DNA from: Hirundichthys speculiger
Lineage: Eukaryota > Chordata > Actinopteri > Beloniformes > Exocoetidae
Reading direction: 5' to 3'
Length of the DNA: 64,000 nucleotides
NCBI GenBank assembly: GCA_018398805.1
Contig: JAGFBZ010001584.1
Coordinates: forward strand, 1,411,776 to 1,475,775
Shown: one piece after another, positions 12,866-31,300 of the stretch
Numbering within the stretch: position 1 is the first letter of the stretch
Layout: each line of letters starts with the position of its first letter
Position numbers and translations under genes: made by a program
Notes under the pieces: generated by a model
Database searches by the model: none
Told to the model about the DNA's origin: nothing
The model's input: the letters and a program-made list of their open reading frames with translations, nothing else

Positions 12866-13336
12866 GATGATGTGAACAAGGTCTTGCTGGTGAAACAGCC
12901 TGTAACTGGAAGAAAATCAGCACACAAGTCACCACTGACTGCTATAAAGACAATTGTGCCTCAGGTGGTCACATCCAGAGACCAGCCAAAGATGAAGCGC
13001 CACGGATACTGAAGTCGCAGGGCTCTGAAGCAAGAGACGAGTGAAGGCCACTGATTAAAGCAGCTGTTCTTGTTTGAGTGGTTTATTCAAATCAGTCTAC
13101 TTGGAAACAAACTATACTGATGTTTGACATGTGATTTAATCGGACTTGTGGCCATGCCTGATTAAGAAGACAACTTGTACTGCCTTCTTCTGGGACAAAA
13201 CTTGCTAATGAACAAACCAGGTCATTTGCCAATCAACTAGTAAAATGCCAGTTAATGTTTGCAATGTGAAACTGAGTGGGCCGGGTCTGTCCACATTTCA
13301 TCCTTTGATCCGCGTCAGCCTTTCTCAGAGGAACAA

Positions 13337-15985
<2,649 letters not shown>

Positions 15986-15987
15986 TT

Positions 15988-17505
15988 CTGTGAGGACAGA
16001 GACAGCGAGAGGTAGTTTTGATGTTTACGGCGGCAGATGACAGGTGTACACACACACATGACCAGCAGTGGAGAAAATATTAGTCAAATTTTAAATAGTT
16101 AATTTGTTGTCTAAACTGAGAAAACACTGATGTTGTGGACTTTAAACAGAAAAACATTTATCTTAGGATGTGACATAAGAATTATGGGAAATCTGACACA
16201 TATACTGAGAATAATGCTTTATTCTATTCAGTGTCACAGGGAATCACTATTATTCAAGTTGCAACTGAGATAATGGAAATCAGATCAGCTGACTGAAACT
16301 ATGATAAATAAAAATACTTTATTGTTAAATTACTGAACTTAATTTTAGTTGTACAGTTAAATCATTACCCATTTCACATTATTTTATTTACTTGCAACTC
16401 GCATCCCAACCTGAGCCACAAAACCTGTTCAAGTAAATACATGTTTGTTTTTTAAGCTACAAATTTTGGGCTCTCATGATCTGCAGAAGACCATGAAATA
16501 TCCTGATTCCAACCATCTGAGCCATTAGCAGTCATCTGTACATAAATGTCACATTTGTATCCACTACTACAACCAACTACATTTGAATGACCGTCCATTA
16601 ACATCAACTTGACAGATTTAGTTGCAAACACAGCAGCATTACAGAAGACACATTTGACTTTTAGTGCCATTACAATCTTATCTATAATCAGCAGTGGCAT
16701 CAGAGACAGTAAAACACAAACTGTCAACAACAAAGCCCATTAATGTTTGAGTCAACTCTAATCTACAGCACATAGAAAGGCAATATTGCACCAGCTCCTG
16801 AACACAATGACAACACACAGATGTTTACTGTAAGTTGCTGAGCTTGGATAAATTGCGAAATGGTTCATTTTGAGCCATTTTGAGTCTCTGAGCCATTCAT
16901 AGTCAATCAACGTACTAATATTAATATTTATAAACATTTAAGCAGGTTTCCTGGAATGTGTCCTTATTGATGGGTGTTTTTAACACTAATCATTTGGATA
17001 TCAGTGATATCAAAGGCGTGGGCAAAATGAAACAACTCAGAATTAACGAAAACTATTTCAATGACATGTGAATTTGTTAAGGGTGTGTCCTCACAATGCA
17101 AATTAACAAAAACGATTTGAGCTCATAATGTGTTCCTAAAATAAAGATAGGGGTAAAACAAGTATCTTCTGGAGGTTTATTTGCTAATTTATGTCTGAAC
17201 AGGATGATGCAACGCTAACAAACGGCACTTTAAAGAGCGACGACTGACTTAAACCAAAATGGAAACAAATCACACAGTATTTGTACATTTATTAAAGCAC
17301 ATTACAAGCGACTTAATGTGGCTTTGGAAACTGAGTTGATCGGGAACAAACAAAGCGTTCATTTAACCAGGAAAAAACTAATATTGTGTTAACAGTTAGC
17401 GTCCGTTTCCGCTTCACACGCGGCACATGTACCGCTGCAGCGGTTAGCCTGCTAGCACACGGCGCCACCTGTTCAGCGTCCCGTATTCAGCAACAACAAA
17501 CTCAC
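15988..17505 (-). other. eif2s1 intron 1
   Basis: This interval lies between the noncoding first exon (donor after 17506) and the first coding exon (acceptor before 15987). It is AT-rich, and I see no repeat or gene I can name in it. Confidence 0.55.
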
Positions 17506-17640
17506 CTCTGTCATGGGCTTACGGGTCTATATAATACAATATTCTACGTTGGGCGTGATTAGAAATCCGACAGTGATATCCCGGGGGCTTGTTTCAGGTG
17601 GAGAATTCGGGCCCGTTAGCTCACTTTCATGGGTGCGCTA
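17506..17640 (-). other. eif2s1 noncoding first exon (5' limit approximate)
   Basis: On the minus strand a good donor (GAG|GTGAGT) follows position 17506. This is just inside the CpG-containing region and opposite the atp6v1d start, as expected for the untranslated first exon. The 5' end is an estimate. Confidence 0.5.
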
Positions 17641-17919
17641 ATTTTCTCGACCCGGAAAAGATCGTCAGTAGCTTCACGGCACGCGCATGCGCAGAGCGAA
17701 CTGGTTTGTAGTCACATGACCGGGGGCCAGCTGATCATCACGGACGGACGAGATCACGAACATTAGCTTCATCTGTACTCGCAATCCCACCGAGAGATCA
17801 TTTATTTTTGCCATCATATTTATAGAACGGTAGATTAGATTTCACATTAACGTTAAGGTATTAGCTTTATAGCGTGAAACTAAGCAGAAGACAGCAACAG
17901 TCGACCAAAAGACGAGAAG
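17560..17919. promoter_or_regulatory. Bidirectional promoter of eif2s1 and atp6v1d
   Basis: The two genes diverge from this short segment. It holds a perfect NRF1 palindrome GCGCATGCGC (17683-17692), an ETS-like CCCGGAAAAG (17651-17660) and GTCACATGAC (17711-17720). The last is one base from the CLEAR/TFEB consensus core used by many V-ATPase and lysosomal genes. No TATA box is placed where it would serve either gene, consistent with a housekeeping promoter. Confidence 0.7.
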
Positions 17920-20651
<2,732 letters not shown>

Positions 20652-21208
20652 AGCGCTTCAATCTCACTGACTTCACTCCTATTTATTTTGTGCCTCTCTG
20701 GCCATGTCTGTATTCTTATACAAGTGATGAAAGGTTTTTTTTTTTTTTTCTGTGTGTGTCTTCCACATCTGTGATGATTTGTTCTGTTGTCTCATCGTTG
20801 GAAGTTTCCAGTGTTTCCTTCTGTGTCACTGTACAGAAACCAAAGTGTCATTGCACTTTGATGTTATCAACAAGAGTACTAAAGAAAAAAAAAAAGTAAA
20901 AAACATATCACGAAGAATATGTTTTACATATGGTTTGCAAGAGAAATGAATAAGCATTCCATGTGACTGAACAACATGTTGATATTTTAGTTTTCTCCAT
21001 GGCATGCTGTAAAGCTTAAGGTGGTTGTAGATTTCAGTGAGTTTGTGTTGTGGAAGCCTGTCCCACCTCTGACTTCATATCACGGGGTCACCTCAGTGGA
21101 GTATGTTTACCATGTTTACCATGTTTACCATGACCACACAGGATCTCCTTAATATGACACTGCTGTAAAATGTGATGTTTAAGTCAACAAAGTCCACCAC
21201 CTCAGCAA

Positions 21209-21214
21209 AATAAA
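21209..21214 (+). terminator. atp6v1d poly(A) signal (AATAAA)
   Basis: AATAAA about 560 nt downstream of the atp6v1d stop codon is the first canonical signal in the expected place. Confidence 0.6.
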
Positions 21215-21270
21215 GATCTTTAAAACATTCAAACGTTATCCTGAGTTCTTGTCACATGTTCACGTTTGAT

Positions 21271-21276
21271 TTTATT
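21271..21276 (-). terminator. Candidate pals1 poly(A) signal
   Basis: AATAAA on the minus strand lies about 1.1 kb past the pals1 stop codon and only about 60 bp from the atp6v1d signal. If used, the two genes would end almost back to back. No nearer AATAAA or ATTAAA was seen on the minus strand. Confidence 0.4.
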
Positions 21277-22386
21277 TGAATTTTGTAAAATTGTGTTCAT
21301 TACTAAGTTCCTCGCATCAACAGAGGTTGGATTTAGACTAAATGATATGTCTTTCTCATGTAACACTGACAGAATAAAATATGGGCAATTCTTTCCACAA
21401 CAACAGTATTGATGAACCCTCCCAGATGTTGCTGTTCTCACAGCATAAAAACAACATTAATACTGATAATGGTGTTGAAAGTACTTCAGAAGTGTGCAGG
21501 TCACAGCAGATACCTCACTTCCACTGCTGAATGGAAGACGTTGCACTTAAAGCACAAAAGCTAAACTTAAGTTTGGTACCTGATGAGGTTTTGGTTTGCT
21601 GCTTTATCAGGAAACCCATCCTATCCCCTCACCTGGCCAGCCGTCCAACTTCTTTTCCTTTAAGTAATCTGGGTCTTCTGGATTTGCCAGATTTCCAAGA
21701 GCCAGTACAAGTGGACACAGAGACAATCAGACAAGCATGAACACAAGTTCCCCAAAAAGGTAATAAAAATCTGTTGGTCCAAGGTGTTCTTGACAATTCT
21801 GCAGCTCCCTTGGTTGTTTAGAAAAGTGGCTCTTGGATGCTTCTGTATGTCACTGCACAAAGCCTGCCATTGTTTCAGTAGGTTCTGTACCGGAGGAAAT
21901 GACTGAATGGGAGGGATACGAGACCCATTTAACAGAAGGGATTTTCACAAACTGAAGGGGTCTGGCTGGCCCGGCTGTCACTTTCCCTGCTGAATGTACT
22001 GTTTTCCATGTAACACTCAAATGTAACAATACAATATCTTACCGTTCTTTCTAGAAAATATATATTTACAATTATAAATATCTATTAAGAATAAGATAGA
22101 AATATTTCTATTCGTCAAATAAATGATTTTGCATAAAACTGATATCAACATACCATCATGAAAAAAAAAAAAACATTAAAAGACACATAACAACGAGAAA
22201 GAAAATAAAGACTTTGTGTCCATCCCTGCAGCATGCGGTAACAATCACCTCCTCTACAAACGAGGAAAATGTGCAAGTGAAAATTCAGTGATATTCAACC
22301 ACTGTCCATCCATCACTCTTAAGTCTCGCTTCTCCATCTCCCTTCTTTTACCCTGAGACATCTGGCGCTGAGATGCAACAGCCCCT

Positions 22387-25300
22387 CTAGCACAGCCAGG
22401 ACGTGGGCACCCACTGTGGCTCAGTGTCCAGTTTATCTATCAATCTGCGCAGCTCGTGGAAAGCCTGGCTTGGATCCGCGTTCAGGATGGTTGCGTCAAA
22501 GAAGTGGCCGAAATTGTGCTCCATTTCACGGGCCTTCTCGATAACCTCCTTCAGCTCCTCTGGCTGTGGGGAGAAAACGGGACATTGGTGTAAGAAGGCG
22601 AGGTGACAGTGACTTTGCTAAAATGACTAATCCGTGCTGGATATTAAAATGAACTGCTTATATGGTTGCATTAAAAGCAGCATTTTCTCTAGTTCCCCAC
22701 CCCCCATCCTCCTCTGATCAATTCCTGTGAAGAAACTATCTGACTAGATAATGGACTCAGAATTTAACTTCTGTCTTGATTTGTCTAAGTGTTACTTAAT
22801 AAAGTTTTCTTCCTCTCAGCTTTTACCTTTGGTGTTTTTCCTTCTGTGGCCAGCAGGGTGCGTAGTCGTTCTTGAGAAGGAGGAGCGATGAAGATGACAT
22901 ACGGCTTCAGGTTGGAGGACCTCAACACCCGCAGTGACTTATTGACGCACAACCAAAGTGCACACAAACAAATAAGTACAGACCAAGATTAGATTCGTTT
23001 ATGATATCTTAAAGTAAACATGATTAAGGCGTTTTCTTTTCTTTTACTTTACTTCAAGATAACATCAAATACCTGTACTAGCAGGTTTTCAGAGGTTAAG
23101 ATCGTTGATGAAGTAAAGTAATAAAATGAGCCTTGTCATTACCATGTTAGACAAAATAAATGCCCTGACAGAAACAAGGGTTCAGTCGTACCCGTGTGTG
23201 CAGGCACAGCAGACAAATGCGTCCAGCGTTGATGACGTGCCGGACAGAGTCTGTGCTGGTGCCGTACAAGTTCTTCTCGTACTCCCCTGATTCGATGAAC
23301 TTCCCTGCCGACAAGTCTGTTTCAAAGGCAGAGCGACTCACAAAGTGGTACTCGCGCCCATTCCGCTCATGTATCCTGGGGTTTCTGGTTGTGTCTGAGG
23401 CGTGAAAAAGGATAAATGAATTTGAATTAATGTAAAGTATACATCTGTAGGTTCATTCTTTTGATTTCTCATTTGTGAGACATTAGAAATTTTAAGTGTT
23501 GCAGGTGAAAAGTGTTTTTAATCCTGTGATTAATATCTGCTATATCCACGTTCTGTTGCTTTGACCAAAGTCTGGACTCACGTGGAACGGCAACAGCAAA
23601 CTTGTCTGGTTCTGCAGACAGCATCCTCCGACGCAGCTCATCGTGACCGCAGTTTGCTGGACCAATCAGAGCGATGGGGCGTTTGCGATTAGCAGGTTGG
23701 TGGTAGAGGGACATCTCTTCGTAGGTCAGGATGTCATCGTAGTCTGAACAGACAGTTTGTGAGGATGAGAGAAACATCCCTGACCTACATACCAAATCAC
23801 GCTGAGCTCCTGTGCTACAACCTGTAACTTTTGTCCTCTGAGGGGTCAGAAAACATGCAAGAGATTTTAGAGATTAATAGACTACAGTATCCGTTAATCT
23901 TGTGTTTGTGTGAAAGTTTTGTCCAGCACCACACCTGTCTTCATATGTGACCCTCTCAGCTCACGAGCTACCTGAACGCTGAGCAGGCTGACTGGAAACA
24001 TACGTGCCAGTGTTTGAACATGCTATGCGTTTGTGTGTGTGAACCCTAAAACCACAGGTACCTCCAAGCCATTTAAGCACCTGCTGATCCCGTCTGTAAA
24101 GACAAGTCTAATCTGACTTGTGACACAACAAGTCTGGACAAGCTGCTGTGATCAACGCGAGGTGTGTCAACTTCAGCATATGTGTGGGCGTAATACTAAG
24201 TGTGGAAGACATTTGGCAGTTCCCCAGCAGTCACAGAAGCGGTCTTTTCACAGGTGCTAAATAAGGAGCGACAGTGAGCTAAGTATGCAGAGAACTTTTA
24301 AACCAGCTCAGATCTCGCGCCCGTCTTACCAACGTTTTTGTTAAAGTTTGATACGTTCCTTTTCTTCTGTTTCTTGCTCTTCTTCGAAGACCAAACCTTC
24401 CCTGAAGACAGTGAAAACAAATCAATTTAAAAAGACAAATGATCTTTTCATGTGAGTTTTCAGATCACATGCTGGTGGCCACAGACTTCTTACCCTGTTG
24501 GTCTCGACTATTGTCTGTAATAGTTTTCTTTAGGGTCTCTCTCTGTTGCTGGAAACTTTTACCTGGAAGAAAAAACCAAAAACAGTTCTACTTAACATTT
24601 TGTTGTTACCAATAAACAGAAACTCATCCCAAATCCAAAGCTTTTGCAAGGCTACTATTGTTTCTTTTTCTCCTCCGAGACATACTGAGGAAAAAACAAA
24701 AAGACAGCCAACTTTCCATTTCCAGTGCTTAACCTTGTTTTCTTCCACCCACGACAGGCTGGTTTAATCTGGCGGACGTGCCAGATGGGCAGTGAGTCCA
24801 GCCAGGACAGCAGTGCCCAAGTTTGTCACTTTCAACTATTCTTCCTTGACTTGCTTTGGTTTAAATTATTGGTTTAATCAATAAATTATGAGAAGTGGTC
24901 CTAGTTTAGTCCATGCATTAATCAAGTTCTGGCATCAATAATTAGTTGTTCTACATATTATAGATTTAACTAATTTCTTCAAGTAATAAGCATTAGAACG
25001 GTTCTTTGGTAAAGGATCATTTGCACAGGAGCTGTTTTTATTACATCAGAAGTGTATTTATTACATCCAACACATCATTCCTTTGTCTCTCTCTCTTGTC
25101 TCTTCTCTCTTTTGCACATCTGTACTAAAAATGTTTTTCTATAGACTTGCAGTATGAGTCAAAAGTTTGGAAACACCTACTCATGAATGAGTTTCCACTC
25201 TAAGGGTTGTTCTGCATTTATGAGATAAAGGTTTATTTGATGTATCTAAAAGGGAACTGCAAATCTGCATCATTCGTTTGTCCACATTTATGTAAAGAAC

Positions 25301-28300
25301 GGCATGGTAGCAAAGATACAACACTATATACCAGTTCCTTAGCGATTTGTAAAGCCAAGACTTTTGTTGGTAAATGTTCCCAGAGTAACATGTTGGTTTC
25401 ATTCTGACCCCTCTACGTCTCTCTGCAGCCGTGCTGTCTGCAGACAGCGAGATTGCAGTGATCCTATTAAGTTCGCTGCAAGCTGTCGTGGAAATTAAAG
25501 CACATTCTCAGGAAAGCTGAAAAAGTGAGACTGGATGACCAGCACCTGTCTTTTTGCACATTTATTTAAGTTTATGCCTCAAGATGGAGGGTTCTGCCAC
25601 TGTCAAAGCAAGACAGTGATAATAGTAAGGATAGAGACAGTATTACTTCTTCAGAACTGAAACAGTCCCAGTCAAAACAGACGATACCAACAAACCAGCT
25701 TAAACCAGAAATATTCAGATGGACAAAAGTGAAGGAAGTCAGTCACTAATCCAGAGAATATAACAAGCATATGAACATAAAGGAATAAATGGTCCCTAAG
25801 TACTTATTCTTTGCTGACACAAACTACCTTCATGTCATGTTTTGGTATTTGCAAAAATAATAACATCGTTTGAAGTTTTTTATTTTTCTTTGGCACAAAC
25901 TATCATGCAAATAAGCTCATCATTTGATGACACTTTTTGTGGGATGGTCATTAGATGCAGGTCTTGGCATCAGTCACATTCCAAGTTGATGATCCAGAGT
26001 TTTTTTACATAGTCAGAATTTTTTCCCAGGCTAATGTTTGGTAGCAATACCGTAACAACAGTAATCTTGGAAATTTTCTCCCAGTGCAAAGTAGGAGCAT
26101 CATTTCTGAGCCATAACATATACCACTATAGGCTGTTTGTGATGGTCACCCTTCACTGTGACAGCTTGAAATTGCATTACATGTACTCATCTGACTTAAA
26201 ATATAGATACAAGCATGAAGCACCAGGTAGGAATAACTAAACGGGTACTGCAAAGAACTGGATGTACATCTGTTCTGGTAAAATTGGTGCTTTGAGGTCT
26301 AGAGGTCACAGGGACCTGTTTGTCTAGAGCATTGTATGGACATCATTTCTGATATATTATGATATACTCCTCCTATCTAACTGGGTTTCTCCTGTGTGAC
26401 GCCATCATGGGCGCCGGGCAGGAGTCCTATCTTAATGTTTGGTCTTGGATGTTCTGTTAAAGCTCACTGTCTTTCACTGTCAAGTTACCACTTCTTGCAA
26501 TTGCCTGCTGAGGTGCAGATCTGAGCCCTTTTGCATGCAAATGGAAAATACATTCAGTGAAAATCCAGCCACTGCTAAGTCTTGTTATTTAAGGTTAATT
26601 GTTGATCTTACTCAGAATCCTTAGTCTTTTAGAGGTTAACATAGAAACAATTTTTTTCCACCACAACATCATACAACTTAAAATTAAATAGTTTTTAAAG
26701 GGACTTATATTAAAGTCAAGAATGATGACATAAGAGAGAGCATTAATAGAAACTGTAAGAAGCAAAGATGGTATTTGTGATGTTCCATGTCAAATGTGAA
26801 ACTACCCTGGTGGGATTTCTACCTGGAATGAGGCCCGCCAAAGGCTGGTTGTCCTCGTCTCCATCCCGGTAGGCCTGCCACCAGTTGGGGTCATCCTGGC
26901 TGATGACGTGGAGGATGTCTCCCTTCTGGAAGGACAGGCCAAGCTCTCGACACGGCACAAACGGATCATCAGAGGGATCGTAGTCAAAGTAAGCTCGTAC
27001 GTGGGTCTGAGGAGAATTTACAACAACAGGGTTGCTGTTACACACACCAAGTTGCCCCAACTTCTCACACTACAAGCACACACTCATATCATTTGAGACT
27101 CACCACAGTGTGTCTGTGAGGTGGTGGTTTAACATGAGAGCTTGGGATCAGGAGGAAGGTCAGAGTGCCCTGCATTTGTTGCTGAGCAAAAAAGATAGAA
27201 GTCAATTAATTAAGATAAAATAAAGTACAGTAAAGGAAGAGCCGTGTACGGTCAGTGTAGGTTACTGGACACCACTTTGACCAATGGCTCTCACCAGCAG
27301 GTCATGGACTTCATTGATGTGTTTCCCTCGTATAGTAATCCCATTGATCTCGAGGATCTCATCTCCTTCACTAAGGAGGCCACTCCGCTCTGCGGCTCCA
27401 CCTTTAACCACACGACTCACCACCACGCTGTCCATGTCGTTTCGTACCGTTGCACCCTGATGGCCACACACACATGCATGGAGATCTTATTGATGACAAA
27501 AATTCTCTCTCTCAAAAAACAAACAACACATCTCAAATAGCTTGCACTGTCAAAAATAACAGCAAACAAATATGCAAATATAAAAGCAAGAGGAGAGACA
27601 ACATGGCAGATACAGGGGAAAACCACCGTCTGTTTGGCATTGTTTCCAGTTGGATGTCTGACAGACGCAGAGCCATTTAGCTTCCAGTTGGTTTGTGGGA
27701 ACCTTGGGAACCCAGGTAATAAATGTTAAAACTGGGCCATGAAGAAAACCGAAAGGGCCTTTGCCCTAGACTTAAAATTGTGACTGAATAGGTTACTGGA
27801 AGTTTTACATCCCGTTTTGAGCAGGTGCTGTTGCTCGAACCATTTCAGAGCATTTTCAAATTTAGAAGTTTCTTTTATTTACCACAGCTCAAAAGCTAAT
27901 TCATTACATCACTATAAAAGTTTTTTTCCCCCCATAAACTATTATATCTATATTTCTGCAGAGAACCAAGGTGCAGTGAAACAGTTTATCTACACACATC
28001 ATGTATGTTTCTTTTTTTTTGTTACGTTTTTGTGGCACCAGTGGCCTGTATTAACAGTGAGAGAGACAGGAAATGAGGGCAGAGAGAACATGAAGACATG
28101 CAGCAGTTGGTCACAGGCTGGGAGTTGAGTCTGTGACCATCCGCAGGACGACTGTAGCCTTCATACATGGGCTGCCTACCCTGGCCACTGTGCTACCGAA
28201 GCGACCCACGTTTGTTTCATTTTTCATGCAAATCTTGTATTTATACAAGCCGTTGTAAATAGTAGTTGGCATTTGCGAATGCTCTTTACAACACCAGAAA

Positions 28301-31300
28301 GGCATTTTCAAAAGCTTGCCGGTGTTTATGAACATGACACCGTTTTGAGTAGATGAGTAGGTGCTGCTTGTTGAATATTAAAAGCATTGGACAGTAATCA
28401 AAAACACCAAATGGTGATGTTTAAAAATTGTTCTCTGAGCATGTATAAGGGGTAAAGTCTTATGACACTGGATCACATGTTTCTATGTCGACACATCAAC
28501 GGTCAGCAGACAGTAGCTGTTTTTTGGAATCACTGGAATCCAGTTTGTCCTTTTACTGGTCTGGATCCGCAATCATCTTCTGCTCTGGGTAAAGGGCTGT
28601 AATTCGCTCAGATTAGTGAACAATTTTCATCAGTTTTATTTGGCTGTTGGTACATCTAACTGCCTTGTCACTTCTACTTTGGAGCTTTGGTTCTGCCAAA
28701 GAAACCTGGATGAGTGCTGCTTTCTGCCCCCTAGATGTACACAAACCTCTGTGATGACATTATCTCTGAACTCAACAATTGTTACACTGGTTTTCTCGAC
28801 CCAGGGCTGGTGCTTGGCGGTTGAATCAAAAAGAGCTGATTGCAAGTTAGATACTGCCTCTGACCCAGGCTGTAGCTACTTTGGCTGAAAAGAGACATCT
28901 TTAGACAGCCTCCAGTGACTCATTTATTCCCTGTCTTTTTCTTGTTTATTTAAATACCTCCAATTCTTACTGCAATATTAATTATAAATGGTGCCAGCTT
29001 GGGTTTTTGACTATTGGCACAACTATGACTGTTACCTTGTTTCTAGGAGATTTCTAATGCTGATATACAACATTCAGAAGCCAGATATAAAGCTTAACAC
29101 AGTCTAAATAGCTTGGAGACGATATGAAAATATAGAATGACAAATAGTTATGCAGCAGTGACTCAGAAAGCAATGACGTCTCACCAGTGGAGTGTCTCTG
29201 GTCTTCTCCAGTCGCACTAATTTAACTGTCTCTCCAAGGTACTGGGTCACATTTTCCTCTGTCATTTCTTGCACTGCCACAGTGTCATGAGCCTGCATCA
29301 GTGCCTGCCACATGAACAAATCAATAATAAACACATGAACAAACAGATGACAAGCATATCTAAAACACATATACAGAGAAAAGACTAAATTAGAAATGTA
29401 CAAAAATGCAATAGAAAGAAACAAAGCCAAGACAAGAGGAGAAGAGGAGGCAGCATGACGTAAAAAGAATGAATGAGGCATGCTGCTTTCTAAAACACGA
29501 CTGGTTGGCATGAAAACCAAGTGTTTGAAAAGCTACCACAAAGTTTAAAGAGGAGTGGAAAAAAGTATCTTTAGACATGCACCTGCTGTTAAAAGCCTAC
29601 ACACTCCTCATCTTTTTTAACAAGTCCAGTCAGCGAACCCACATCCAAGCCAAAAATAAGACCGAGATTGCTCTGTCACTTCATTAAATGTGACATGCGC
29701 CTATGCCCCACAATTAATAAGCATCAGTCCAAATTAGTTTCTCTGTCCTACAGATAAGGGGACGTGAGAGAGTGAAGGCCGGGTTAAGCTTTGGTGTACA
29801 CCCAATCCGTCTTAATCTCCCTCTGCATGTAGGAGTCAGAATCCACCACCATCAATCATCAAAACACCTTTAGCTTCTCTGCTTCAGAGGAAACTGTGTC
29901 CTAGAAAACAATGAAACCAAGACAAGTGTACTTGAGGGAGCACTCGTCCTTTTTCATATGCCTCCATTAGTTTTAGCTATGAAAGTGTTTACCTGTACAG
30001 CAGGGTGAACCATGTGATCCTTTGCTCCCTGCAGAGAAACTGACATAATCTGTTCCCATTTCTGTACCACACGGCAGGCTTACATCTCATTACACCAACC
30101 CCACTGCCTACCTGGTTCTGACTCAGTGGAGGGGTTAATGGGCCAGCGGGGGGGGGGCTTTAGTTTACACTCTCAAATGGGTCAAATAACAGACCCCTGG
30201 CCAGACTCCACTGCCGGCACCCTCAACTGTAAAATCACAGTCAAGTCATACACCTGAGGAGTTTTCACAGCTTGCTGCTTCACTGATGGACAATGCAGTC
30301 TGATCATATGACTCCATTTTTCTGCAAAAGACTCACAGGGGGCCTAAACTGACAAAAGTAGTGAAAAGTCACTCAAATAAATTCAGTTTAAGAATTTATC
30401 TGCTTCTTTTCACTCTGACACACACACAAAAAAATTCAGAGTCACAACTGTGGGAGTGACCTTTGTCTACTGGCGGTGGTGACTGGTGACAGTTTATACA
30501 AAGATGGAGCATGCAGCAAAACCAAGGAGGAAGATCTCATTTGTCTGCTTGTCCCAGCAGAAAATGATTCTAGAATGGATGGAAGGGCACTCTAATCATT
30601 CATTTTCATTGCAAAGAAAAGTAACTGACTAGGAAATCTCATTTAGATCACTTACATTAGTCATTTAATTAAAAGAAGGGCTAGACATCTAATGTGCATT
30701 TAAGATGACCCCTATAAAAATCAAAATATGTATCTTTCTAAGGGATTTAATCAGCAAAATAACCATCTGCCTATGCATAAATGTCCTTGAGAAAAACAAC
30801 AATATCCATTTAAATCATGATAAATGATTTGATCATATTTCTGTCCTTACCAAGTAAATATGATGGAAGCAGAAACATGAAACAGTTCAACTTTATTTGA
30901 GCTGTCAAGCAATTATGTCTTATAACCCTGACCTCTAACTCCCAGTGAATAGTGCAAGAGAAACCAGTATCCTTTTCGAAACAGTCCTGCTTAACATAAA
31001 TTATATTCTCAAGAGTCTAATTACCACTAAACAAATCAGCAGACTTTCTGAACCACACTGTTGTTGTGTTATAATAAAACCACAGGTCAAGAAGAGTTCG
31101 CGGGAGGAAATCCGATCTCTGACCTGGAGATGAGGATTCGTGAGCAGGGCTTTGAGCTCCAAACCCTCTTTTTGCTGGCTTGACTGGAGAATCCTCTGAA
31201 CCTAAAGACAGACACATTATGGTAAGATTAAACTGTTACTTAGTCCTCTAAACCTGCAAGTCAGATGAAGTAGTTACAACTTACAATTACGTTAAATGAA

